Part shown: piece by piece, positions 16,391 through 24,341 of the stretch
Layout of the letters: each line of letters starts with the position of its first letter
Numbering within the stretch: position 1 is the stretch's first letter
NCBI RefSeq assembly: GCF_001995215.1
Contig: NZ_MUXN01000027.1
Span: 124,001-188,000 of the forward strand
DNA: 64,000 nucleotides
Source of the DNA: Amycolatopsis azurea DSM 43854
GTDB taxonomy: Bacteria > Actinomycetota > Actinomycetes > Mycobacteriales > Pseudonocardiaceae
Direction of reading: 5' to 3'
Position numbers and translations under genes: made by a program
Notes under the pieces: generated by a model
Database searches by the model: none
What the model saw: the letters and a program-made list of their open reading frames with translations, nothing else
What the model was told of the DNA's origin: nothing

Positions 16391-16495
16391 CGCGTGATCA
16401 GACGGCGAACTCACGTGATTGAACGGCGAACTCGCGTGATTGGAGGCGGAACTCAGGTGATCAGACGGCGATCTCGGGTGTGCGGCGTCCGATCA
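16391..16495. repeat. Array of 21-bp direct repeats, family also found at 40495-40645
   Basis: Four units of exactly 21 bp start at 16391, 16412, 16433 and 16454, each close to CGCGTGATCAGACGGCGAACT. The next 21 bp contain a degenerate copy and an inverted copy (CGTCCGATCACGCGA). The gap of 284 bp between araC and merR holds no gene. There are no spacers, so it is not a CRISPR. Confidence 0.8.
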
Positions 16496-16547
16496 CGCGA
16501 GCTTTGGGGAAGCCGAACCGACCATCGCCGGAAAATACCCTTGTATC

Positions 16548-16562
16548 TCCCCCGAGGGGAGG
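16548..16562. promoter_or_regulatory. Palindrome upstream of merR
   Basis: CTCCCC-CGA-GGGGAG, perfect 6-bp arms, lies just before the merR start. MerR-family proteins bind dyads between -35 and -10, so this is a candidate autoregulatory site; spacing to promoter boxes is not clear. Confidence 0.5.
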
Positions 16563-16578
16563 TGCGAAGGTGGGCCGT

Positions 16579-17475
16579 ATGGACGACGGCCCCGGATATT
16601 CGATCGGCGAGCTGGCCCGGCGGACGGGGCTGACGGTGAAGGCCATCCGCTTCTACTCCGACCGCGGCATCGTGGCGCCGTCGAGCCGCACGTCGTCCGG
16701 CCACCGCCGCTACGGCACCGACGCGCTCGCGCGGCTGGAGCTGGTCCGGACCTTGCGCGAGCTGGGACTGGACTTGGCAACGGTCCGGAAGGTCGTCGAC
16801 AGCGAAGCCACCCTGTCCGACGTCGCCGCCGCGCACATCCAGGCGCTGGAGGTGCAGATCCGCGTGCTGCGCCTGCGTCATGCCGTGCTGACGGCGGCAG
16901 CCAAGCGCGGATCCACTCCCGAGGAGATGACTCTCATGCATCAGCTGGCCAAGCTGACCCAAGACGAACGCCGTCGCCTGATCGACGATTTCCTCACCAC
17001 CACCTTCCGCGGGCTCGATCATCCCGGATTCGCGGGGATCGCCCGCTCGATGACGCCCGAACTGCCCGACAGTCCCGAGGCCGAGCAGGTCGAAGCCTGG
17101 GTGGAGCTGGCCGAACTGGCCCAGGACCCGGAATTCCGCGCCCTCATGCGGCGTATCGCCGAGCAGATCGACACCGGCCGCGCCGACGTCGGTCTGCGCC
17201 GCGACCCGATCGCGGACATCCGCGACACCGTCGCCCCCGCTCTGCAGTCCGATATCGATCCGAGCTCTCCGGAAGCCGCGGAGGTCGTGGCGGTCTTGAC
17301 CTCACGGCACAGGCCCGAAGACCTTCTCGACTGGCTGGACACCGTTAACGACTCCCGCCGGGACCGGTACTTCGAACTGCTCGCCGTGATCAACGGTTGG
17401 GCGCCTCCGGACAGCCTGACACCGGCGTTGCAGTGGCTTTCCCACGCCTTGCGGGATCGGCACTGCACGGTCTGA
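16579..17475 (+). CDS. MerR family transcriptional regulator
   Basis: This 298-residue protein has the MerR winged HTH at residues 6-75 (YSIGELARRTGLTVKAIRFYSDRGIV, RRYGTDALARLELVRTLRELGLDLATVRKVV), then a coiled-coil dimerisation helix and a long C-terminal domain of about 170 residues (RRLIDDFLTTTFRG...), as in multidrug-type members. The ATG is chosen at MDDGPGYSIGEL, where the HTH begins. The palindrome CTCCCC-CGA-GGGGAG ends 16 bp before it. A GNAT gene overlaps its 3' end and may be the regulated partner. Confidence 0.88.
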   Translation: MDDGPGYSIGELARRTGLTVKAIRFYSDRGIVAPSSRTSSGHRRYGTDALARLELVRTLRELGLDLATVRKVVDSEATLSDVAAAHIQALEVQIRVLRLRHAVLTAAAKRGSTPEEMTLMHQLAKLTQDERRRLIDDFLTTTFRGLDHPGFAGIARSMTPELPDSPEAEQVEAWVELAELAQDPEFRALMRRIAEQIDTGRADVGLRRDPIADIRDTVAPALQSDIDPSSPEAAEVVAVLTSRHRPEDLLDWLDTVNDSRRDRYFELLAVINGWAPPDSLTPALQWLSHALRDRHCTV

Positions 17476-17924
17476 TCACTCTCGCCGAGAACGACGAACT
17501 GGACGCCGTCGCCGGGCTCCGGTGGCAATGGATCCTCGAAAACGAGGGAACGCCGGTGACCACGCGGGACGAATTCGTCCGTCATTTCGTGGCGTGGGCG
17601 CAGAGCAATACGTCCTCGCATCGCTGCATGGTCGCGGTCCGCGACGAGGTGGTGATCGGCACGGCGTGGTTGGCGATCACCCAGCGCGTGCCGACTCCCC
17701 GCGCGCTGGAGCGATCGTCCGGCGATGTGCAGTGCGTGTATGTCGCGCCGGGTGAACGGGACAACGGTGTCGGCGGGCGGCTCATCACGAAGATCCTGTA
17801 CCTCGCCCAAAGCCTCAAACTCGAGCGGGTGACGGTGCACTCCAGTACCCGGGCGGTCACCGCCTACTCGCGGCTGGGTTTCGTGGTGTCGCCCCATTTG
17901 CTCCAAGCCGATCTCCGTGAGTGA
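17433..17924 (+). CDS. GNAT family N-acetyltransferase
   Basis: This protein of about 163 residues has GNAT strands and the acetyl-CoA motif: VQCVYVAPGERDNGVGGRLITKIL (motif A, with the R/Q-x-x-G-x-G/A-like D-N-G-V-G-G), then VTVHSSTRAVTAYSRLGFVVSP (motif B). It acetylates an unknown amine in the cytoplasm. The start is uncertain: GTG at 17433 and TTG at 17397 both lie inside the 3' end of merR. The stop overlaps the start of the peptidase-like gene by 8 bp, so the three genes are one operon. Confidence 0.75.
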   Translation: MAFPRLAGSALHGLITLAENDELDAVAGLRWQWILENEGTPVTTRDEFVRHFVAWAQSNTSSHRCMVAVRDEVVIGTAWLAITQRVPTPRALERSSGDVQCVYVAPGERDNGVGGRLITKILYLAQSLKLERVTVHSSTRAVTAYSRLGFVVSPHLLQADLRE

Positions 17925-19083
17925 GCGAGCTTCGGTTCTGGTCGTGGAGTCGTACGACATCGAGCTGGTGATCGATCCGGCGGCCGAGTTCTTCCGTTCC
18001 CGCACTGTGATCCGGTTCGGCTGCGACGAGCAGGCGACGTTCGCGGATCTCGCGGCCCATCTGGTGGACAAGGTCGTATTGAACGATCACGCGCTCGTCG
18101 TCTCCGACGTGTGGAACGGGTCCAGGCTGGAGCTCACCGGGCTGACAACCTCCAATGTCTTGGAGGTCGAGGCCTTGTTCCCGTACGCGGTGGAAGGCCG
18201 TGGCCTTCGGCGAGCCACGGATCCCGACGGTACGACCTACGTGTACGGCATGAATTTCCCCGACGCCGCTCCCCGGGTCTTCTGCTGTTTTGACGACGCC
18301 GGCCTGCGTGCGCCGGTCACGCTGAACCTGTCGGCGCCCGAGGAGTGGTCCTGCCTGGTCAACGGCACCGCCGAGCCGATCGCCCCGTACCTGGTCGCCG
18401 GCGCAGCCGGTCCGTGGGCGACGCTGTGCCGAACCACGATCCCGTCCCGGGATTCCCCAGTGCCGCTGACGGTCCACACCCAGCGGTCCAGGGCCGCCGC
18501 CCGAGAGCGCGGCGCGGAAATCGCGGACCTCATGGCCCGGTCCGTCGCGTTCTACGAACACCACCTCGGCGTGCCGTACCCGTACGAGAAGTGCGAAGCC
18601 GTGTTCGTCCGGGACCTCCCCTCGCTGGCGTTCTCCCTCCCCGGCCTGATCCTGTTCAACGACAAGGTGTTCGACCTCGTCGCGACCCGCGGCCCTCGGT
18701 ATGCCGCCACCATCGTCAGCCACGAGGTCGCGCACGCATGGATCGGCGGTTTGGTCGACTGCGGAGACGACCTCTGGCTCGTCGAAGCCTGCGCGACCTA
18801 CTTGTCCAGGACAGCCGTGCCCGAACTCGCCCCGGGCAGCGACCCCTGGGCCGCCGCGGAACCGGCACCACCGGACGCGACCTACGCACCGGACGCCGAG
18901 CTGATCAGGGAACTCGCGGGCACGATCGGCCACGAGAACGTCCTCCGCGGCCTCAGTCTGTTCTTCGGCCGGTTCGCACACCGGCATGCGGGGCGCGCCG
19001 ATCTGGCGGCCTGTTGGTCCGAGCTGACCGGTCGCGATCTCGGCACCTGGGCGGCCGACCGTGACGTCAGTTCGTGTCGGTGA
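17917..19083 (+). CDS. Short M1-family metallopeptidase-like protein without GAMEN motif
   Basis: This 388-residue protein has an N-terminal beta-sandwich like M1 aminopeptidases and a gluzincin core with HEVAH at 269-273 and Glu290 in LWLVEACATYL. The spacing between second His and Glu is 16 residues against 18 in M1 enzymes, and the exopeptidase GAMEN segment is replaced by LPSLAFSLPGLILFND. The C-terminal helical domain of full M1 enzymes (about 850 residues) is almost absent. Zinc binding is plausible, aminopeptidase action doubtful. It may be an endopeptidase or binding protein. It follows the GNAT gene with overlap and converges, with 17 bp overlap, on the next gene. Confidence 0.7.
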   Translation: MSERASVLVVESYDIELVIDPAAEFFRSRTVIRFGCDEQATFADLAAHLVDKVVLNDHALVVSDVWNGSRLELTGLTTSNVLEVEALFPYAVEGRGLRRATDPDGTTYVYGMNFPDAAPRVFCCFDDAGLRAPVTLNLSAPEEWSCLVNGTAEPIAPYLVAGAAGPWATLCRTTIPSRDSPVPLTVHTQRSRAAARERGAEIADLMARSVAFYEHHLGVPYPYEKCEAVFVRDLPSLAFSLPGLILFNDKVFDLVATRGPRYAATIVSHEVAHAWIGGLVDCGDDLWLVEACATYLSRTAVPELAPGSDPWAAAEPAPPDATYAPDAELIRELAGTIGHENVLRGLSLFFGRFAHRHAGRADLAACWSELTGRDLGTWAADRDVSSCR

Positions 19084-19690
19084 CGCAGAAAACGGTGATC
19101 TCCGCGTTGGCGGTATCGGTGAGGACGTACGTTCGATCCCAAGCCGCACCCTCGAACCAGGGAGTCCACGGCACGAGACTGACGTGCACCCGGAAGTCCT
19201 CCAAGCGGTTCTGTGTCAACGCCTCGACGGCGGCACCGGCGAGCGCCTTCGCGTCCATCGCCGACCCGCGGTATCGCCCGTACGCGCCCCCGCTCAGGAT
19301 CACGTCGGCCAGGATGCCGTCCAGGCAGAGTGACCCGGTCCGTTCCTGCTGAAACCCGCCGTCGCCGGAACCGAGCGGGCTCGGGATCTGAAGTTCGCGG
19401 AGTCCTTCCCGGACCGCTTCGCTGTCGAAGAAGACTCGGAGGAGTTCGAACTCCTCCGCCCGGTTGCGAGCGACGAACCAGGCCACCGTGTCCGCATAGT
19501 CGACCGCACGCCAACGGCCTATCAGGTACCCACCGTTCACATAGGACGCCGCCACGTGTTCGAGATACCTGTCCAGCGCCGGAGCGGCAACGGGAACGGC
19601 CGCCCAGGTGATGCCGTTCTGGGCGGCGACGACTTCCGACGGCTCCGGGCGCGGCTCGTCCCAGTCGATCTCGTTCCAGCGTTTCGGCAT
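19067..19690 (-). CDS. Hypothetical protein
   Basis: This is a 207-residue soluble protein that I do not recognise. It has acidic N-terminal MPKRWNEIDWDEPRPEP, a conserved-looking core (YLIGRWRAVDYADTVAWFVAR, FFDSEAVREGLRELQIPSP, LADVILSGGAYGRYRG) and a C-terminal strand region ending TVFCVTDTN. There is no signal peptide. The ATG fits the composition. It overlaps the 3' end of the M1-like gene in the opposite direction. Confidence 0.6.
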   Translation of the reverse strand: MPKRWNEIDWDEPRPEPSEVVAAQNGITWAAVPVAAPALDRYLEHVAASYVNGGYLIGRWRAVDYADTVAWFVARNRAEEFELLRVFFDSEAVREGLRELQIPSPLGSGDGGFQQERTGSLCLDGILADVILSGGAYGRYRGSAMDAKALAGAAVEALTQNRLEDFRVHVSLVPWTPWFEGAAWDRTYVLTDTANAEITVFCVTDTN

Positions 19691-19801
19691 GCGACGAGTT
19701 TGCCATCCACCGCACGCCGCTCCCGAGGTAGCGCCAGCACCACCCGCGTCCGGGGGTCACTCCCCTGGTTCCCCACGCCGCCGATCCCTAGCGTCTTTCC
19801 C

Positions 19802-19987
19802 ATGAACAACAGCAAAAGCGTACTGGTCACCGCCTCCCTCTGGCTTCTCCTTCTCATCAGCGCCGCCACGAACTCGATCGGGATGCTCGCGGGGCTGGAC
19901 TACACCTTCCGGATGATCGCGGGCGCCGTCGCCGTCGTCTGCATCGTGCTCCTGGTCGTCCGGTACATCGCGGGACGGAAGGCCTGA
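19802..19987 (+). CDS. Small two-helix membrane protein
   Basis: This 61-residue protein has two predicted transmembrane helices, about residues 7-29 and 36-56, joined by a short loop and ending in a basic tail RYIAGRKA. The codon use is typical of a real gene. No Shine-Dalgarno stands before the ATG; a TAGCGT hexamer lies close upstream, so a leaderless message is possible. I do not recognise a family. It sits alone between two minus-strand genes. Confidence 0.6.
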   Translation: MNNSKSVLVTASLWLLLLISAATNSIGMLAGLDYTFRMIAGAVAVVCIVLLVVRYIAGRKA

Positions 19988-20031
19988 GCACGCAGCCCGC
20001 CCGGAAGGAATCTCCGGGCGGGCCAAGCGCT

Positions 20032-23000
20032 TTAGGACACCTTGGGCGTAGCGCGCACGCCGTAATGCACGTACGGCTCACCCGTCGACAAGGTGTAGAA
20101 GGTGACCGGCGTCCAGGTCTGCGCACCAGGCTCACGGCAAACGTAGAGCGAGTCGGCCACCGGGACCAGGTCGAACTCCTGTGTCTTCTCCGGCACCAGA
20201 TCCGCCAGCGGGCCCGTGACGGTCTGCCGCAGCCGGAGACCGTCCTTTTCGGACAGAACCTCCATCAGCACCCCGGCCCGTTCGTAGACGCCGACGTGCT
20301 TCGAACCGTCGACGGTGACCGGGGTCGCGGGCGGTTCCAGCGGCTTCGGCATCGCCACGTCGCCGAGTTCCGCGAAGATCTCCCGGTACAGCTCCTGGAA
20401 CAGGTCGCGGGTGTTGCCGCCGTTGGTGAGCAGCGTGACGGCGAGCCCCTGAGCGGGCAGCAGCCGCAGGAACGCCGACTGCCCGATCGTGTTGCCGTCG
20501 TGCCCGATGACCCGCTGTCCGCTCCAGTCGTCGCGGATCCAGCCGAGGCCCCAGGAATCGCCGAGCGAGTGCTTGTCGGGGATGTCGGCCTGCTTCGAGG
20601 CCATCGCGGTCGCCGACGCGGTCGTCAGGATCCGCTCGCCGGACGGTGTGAGACCGCCGGTCAGGTGCAGCCTGGCGAACCCGAGGACGTCCTTGGTCGT
20701 GGCGGTGATCAGCCCGGCCGGCCCCATGTTCCGGGGCAACCCCCAGATCGGCGCGGGCCGCTGCTCCTTGTCCGCGCCGGCGACGTGACCGACGGCGGCG
20801 CGGAACATCAGCGCTTCCTCGGGCAGGGTCACGGTGTGGGTGAGACCGAGCGGGGCGAACAGCTTCTCCCGCATCGCGGCGTCCCAGGTCTGCCCGGTGA
20901 GCTTCTCGATCACCCGGCCCATGAGCACGAAACCCGAGTTGCAGTAGGAGAAGGTCTCGCCGAGCGGGTGGTTCTGCGCGGCCTGGTCGAGGATCTCGAC
21001 GTAGCGCTCCAGCGTGTCGTCACCACGGCCGGTGTCGGTGAAGACGTCGCCGTCGATCCCGCTGGTGTGCGTCAGCAGATGCCGCATGGTCACCTGCTTG
21101 GCGACGTCCGGATCGGCCAGCCGCAGTTCCGGGACGACGTCGGAGATCGGCGCGTCCAGATCGAGAAGTCCTTCGTCGACCAGCTGCATCACCACGGTCG
21201 AGGTCCACACCTTGGAGATCGACCCGATCTGGAACACCGAATCCTCGGTGACCTCGACCCCGGTCGCGGTGTTGAGCACGCCGTAGGAGGCGTGCACCTC
21301 GGTGTCGTCGCCGACCCGGGTGATGCCCAGCGCCGCACCGGGCACGCCGTGCTTGCGCGCGAGTTCGGCCAGGCGCCGACGCCAGTGCGCCGCTTCGATC
21401 GGCACCCGCGACACCCCGCCCGCCGGCACGGTGTACTGCTCGACCCAGTCGAGGATCCGCCGGTTGTAGTCGAGCCGGTGCGAGGGCGGGCCGTCGAGGA
21501 TGAACAGATGCGACGCGCCCGGGTACAGCACCATCCGGGACGGGATGCCGCGCGCACGCAGGGCGCCGAACCACTGCTCCGCCTGGCCGACCGGGCACCG
21601 CTCGTCGTCCGCGCCCTGGATGACCAGCGTCGGCGTCCGCACCTGGTCGACCTGGGCGAACGGCGAGAACCGCTCGTTGGCCTGGTCCCACGACGTGCCA
21701 CCGAGTTCGCCGACGGCCAGGTAGTACCCGGCGTCGGAGGTACCGCCCATGCTGGTCAGATCGCTGACCACGCCACCGGTGACAGCGGCAGCGAAACGGT
21801 TGTCGCGGCTGGTCAGGTAACAGGTCATGTACCCGCCATAGCTGTAGCCCGACACGGCGAGCCGGTCCGCGTCGGCGATCCCTTCGGCGACCAACTGGTC
21901 CAGCGGTTCGAGGAAGTCGGGGGAATCGGCGGTGCCCCACGCGCCCACGGCGCCGGTGTAGAAGTCCTCGCCGTAGCCGTCGCTGCCTCGCGGGTTGAGC
22001 AGCAGCACCGCCCAGCCTCGCGCGACGAGCGCTTGGTGATAGAGGTGGATCCAGTCGGCGGCGCCGTTCCAGGCGTTGTGCGGGCCACCGTGGATGTCGA
22101 GCAGCAGTGGCGCGGCGCCGGACCGAGCCGGGTCACGCAACAGCCAGCCGTGGACGACGGTGCCGTCGCCGATGGTGAATTCCCTTTCCTCGCGCCGGAA
22201 AAGCTCGACCTCGGCGACAGAGGCGCCGTGCCGGGTGCGCACGTCGACGTCGCCTGTCTCCGGATCGACGACCGCGATCTCGCCGAACGAGGTCTCCGTC
22301 GCCAGCGCGACCACCGCCCTGTCCCCCGCGATGTCCATTCCGGACACCACGTTTCCGGCGCCGGCCAGGACAGCGCGTGCGTTTCCGCCGTCGACGTCCA
22401 CCCGGTACAGATGGGTGCAGCCACGGTCGCGGAGGCCGAACAGCACGGAGCCACCGTCCGCGGTCAGCTTCGGCAACGCGCCCGGGTAACCCGCGCCACC
22501 CGCCATCACGTTGCGGTCCAAGGAAACCGCCAGATCGACGGACTCGCCGCCGTCGAGCGGGACCCGCAGCAGTCCGAGGTGACCGACCCGCGTGTCGGCC
22601 CGGCCGACCACCAGCAGCGCGGCACCGTCCGCGGTCCAGCCGACGGTGCCCGCCATGCCCTCGCCGGAGCCGACGAGCCGCGGCTCGGAGGTCTTGGTGC
22701 TCACGTCGAGAACGTAGGCGCCGGAACGGAAAGTCAGATCCGCGTCGGCGTCCCGCCCGGCGGAGAAAGCCAGGTGCGTGCCGTCCGGTGACCAGGCGGG
22801 ATCACCGGCGTGCCAATCGCCGAAGGTGACCTGCCGGACTTCCTTCGTGGCGACGTCGAGGACGTGCAGATGCTTGCGGATGGTCTTGATCAGCCCGGCG
22901 CCGTCGGCCTTGAAGTCCAGCCGGTCCGCCACCACCGGCGCGTTCGGCGCGGGTTCGTCACCCGCCAGGTCGACCGCCGCCGAGAACGCGATCTGCCCGC

Positions 23001-23352
23001 CGTCCGGGCTCCACACCGGCGCGCCCGCCCCGAGCGGCAGTTCGGTGATCTGCTCCGCTTCCCCGCCCGAAGAGGGCAGGAACCACACCTGCGGCGGTCC
23101 GTCCTGGGCGCGGAGGAACGCGATCCGCGTGCCGTCCGGGGCCCACTTCGGTGCCATGTCGGCGGTTCCGCGCGTGAGCTGCCTCGCGTCGCCGGTGGTC
23201 GCGCCGACCTCCCAGAGCGTGTGCGCGTTCCGGTCCTCCTCACGGTCCGCGGTGCGCAGGACGTAGACGATCCGTTCGCCGTCCGGCGACAGTGAAGGCT
23301 GACTGGGGACGGCGATTCCGTACAGGTCGTCGAGACCGAGACGTCGGGTCAT
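20032..23352 (-). CDS. Fusion of S9 prolyl-oligopeptidase and beta-lactamase-fold serine hydrolase
   Basis: This 1106-residue protein joins two complete hydrolases. Residues 1-390 are a WD40-like PD40 propeller (repeats such as SPDGERIVYV, APDGTRIAF, SPDGTHLAF). Residues 395-640 are the S9 catalytic domain with Ser504 in GYSYGGY, Asp near 582 and His615 in GASHLF. From about 655 a class-C-type serine hydrolase follows, with SxxK as SISK (711-714), YCN (803-805) and a late HDGNTIG. No signal peptide, so it is cytoplasmic. The C-terminal half resembles the separate hydrolase at 29722-31110 of the same operon. The start ATG overlaps the ABC gene stop by 4 bp. It probably degrades imported peptides. 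Confidence 0.88.
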   Translation of the reverse strand: MTRRLGLDDLYGIAVPSQPSLSPDGERIVYVLRTADREEDRNAHTLWEVGATTGDARQLTRGTADMAPKWAPDGTRIAFLRAQDGPPQVWFLPSSGGEAEQITELPLGAGAPVWSPDGGQIAFSAAVDLAGDEPAPNAPVVADRLDFKADGAGLIKTIRKHLHVLDVATKEVRQVTFGDWHAGDPAWSPDGTHLAFSAGRDADADLTFRSGAYVLDVSTKTSEPRLVGSGEGMAGTVGWTADGAALLVVGRADTRVGHLGLLRVPLDGGESVDLAVSLDRNVMAGGAGYPGALPKLTADGGSVLFGLRDRGCTHLYRVDVDGGNARAVLAGAGNVVSGMDIAGDRAVVALATETSFGEIAVVDPETGDVDVRTRHGASVAEVELFRREEREFTIGDGTVVHGWLLRDPARSGAAPLLLDIHGGPHNAWNGAADWIHLYHQALVARGWAVLLLNPRGSDGYGEDFYTGAVGAWGTADSPDFLEPLDQLVAEGIADADRLAVSGYSYGGYMTCYLTSRDNRFAAAVTGGVVSDLTSMGGTSDAGYYLAVGELGGTSWDQANERFSPFAQVDQVRTPTLVIQGADDERCPVGQAEQWFGALRARGIPSRMVLYPGASHLFILDGPPSHRLDYNRRILDWVEQYTVPAGGVSRVPIEAAHWRRRLAELARKHGVPGAALGITRVGDDTEVHASYGVLNTATGVEVTEDSVFQIGSISKVWTSTVVMQLVDEGLLDLDAPISDVVPELRLADPDVAKQVTMRHLLTHTSGIDGDVFTDTGRGDDTLERYVEILDQAAQNHPLGETFSYCNSGFVLMGRVIEKLTGQTWDAAMREKLFAPLGLTHTVTLPEEALMFRAAVGHVAGADKEQRPAPIWGLPRNMGPAGLITATTKDVLGFARLHLTGGLTPSGERILTTASATAMASKQADIPDKHSLGDSWGLGWIRDDWSGQRVIGHDGNTIGQSAFLRLLPAQGLAVTLLTNGGNTRDLFQELYREIFAELGDVAMPKPLEPPATPVTVDGSKHVGVYERAGVLMEVLSEKDGLRLRQTVTGPLADLVPEKTQEFDLVPVADSLYVCREPGAQTWTPVTFYTLSTGEPYVHYGVRATPKVS

Positions 23353-24341
23353 GGTGCGCTTGCTCCTCTGGGGATCGCGAGCTCGTGGCTCTCGTTTTCG
23401 CTGAAATGGCAGGCCGCCGAATGACGTCGGTGTGCCGCGTCTCCGGTGGGATCCGCCTGGAGGCAGAGTCCGCGGTCGGCACGCACGAGCGGGCCGACCG
23501 GACAGCGGGTGTGGTAGCGGCACCCGGCGGGCGGATGGTGCGGGTCGGCGGGCTCGGTGTCGGCGGTCGCCGCGTCCGCGCCGGTGTCGAGCAGGGAGGT
23601 GTGCGCGGAAGGCGCCGCGGCGAGCAGATCGCGGGTGTAGGGATGCTGGGGATCGGTGAGCACCTGCTCCGCCGGGCCGACCTCGACGATCCGCCCGAGG
23701 TACATCACGGCGACGATGTCGCTGAGATAGCGGATCACCGCGAGGTTGTGCGAGATGAACAGCATCGACAGGCCCAGCCGCCGTTGCACGGACCGGACGA
23801 GGTTGAGCACCGCGCCCTGCACCGAGACGTCGAGCGCGGACGTGATCTCGTCCGCGATCAGCACCTCGGGCCGCCCGGCCAGCGCCCGGGCGAGCGCCAC
23901 CCGTTGCCGCTGGCCGCCGGACAGCTGCCCCGGCAGGTGACCGGCGCGGTCCGGATCGAGGTTGACCAGCTCCAGCAGCCGGGCGACCTCGTCCCGGCGC
24001 GCGGCACGGCCGGAAAGGGCGCCGCGCGGGATCGCTTCGGTGATCGACTCGCCGATGCTCATCCGAGGGTCCAAAGAGGAATACGGATCCTGGAACACCA
24101 TCTGCAGCGGAGGGCGCCGGGGCAGCTTCCGGACGTCCACGCCGCCCAGCAGGACCCGTCCGGCGCTGATCGGCGAGAGCCCGACGGCGGCACGGGCCAG
24201 CGTCGATTTCCCCGACCCTGATTCACCGACGAGCCCGACGACCTGTCCGGAAGGGACGGTCAGCCCGACGCTGTCGACGGCGGTGAGACCGCGTCGTCCG
24301 CCGTACCGCACGCTCACCGTGTCGAAGACGAGATCGCTCAC
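23349..24341 (-). CDS. Oligopeptide ABC transporter ATP-binding protein (DppF/OppF type)
   Basis: This 330-residue ATPase has Walker A GESGSGKST, the Q-loop VFQDPYSSLDPR, signature LSGGQRQRVALARAL, Walker B LIADEITSALD and the H-loop SHNLAVI. A C-terminal oligopeptide-transporter motif with CRYHTRCPVG follows, normal for Opp/Dpp ATPases. The GTG start overlaps the preceding permease-ATPase gene (GTGA) and is right at the start of the domain. It works with the other importer genes to drive peptide uptake. Confidence 0.92.
   Translation of the reverse strand: MSDLVFDTVSVRYGGRRGLTAVDSVGLTVPSGQVVGLVGESGSGKSTLARAAVGLSPISAGRVLLGGVDVRKLPRRPPLQMVFQDPYSSLDPRMSIGESITEAIPRGALSGRAARRDEVARLLELVNLDPDRAGHLPGQLSGGQRQRVALARALAGRPEVLIADEITSALDVSVQGAVLNLVRSVQRRLGLSMLFISHNLAVIRYLSDIVAVMYLGRIVEVGPAEQVLTDPQHPYTRDLLAAAPSAHTSLLDTGADAATADTEPADPHHPPAGCRYHTRCPVGPLVRADRGLCLQADPTGDAAHRRHSAACHFSENESHELAIPRGASAP

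Noticed and set aside
16391..16495. Regular short repeats as a possible CRISPR array
   Set aside because: Units of 21 bp follow each other with no unique spacers and no cas gene is in the window.
20065..22791. Very long open frame on the plus strand opposite the S9 fusion
   Set aside because: It has no family resemblance, is full of His/Arg/Gly typical of antisense GC-rich codons, and the minus-strand frame carries all catalytic motifs.
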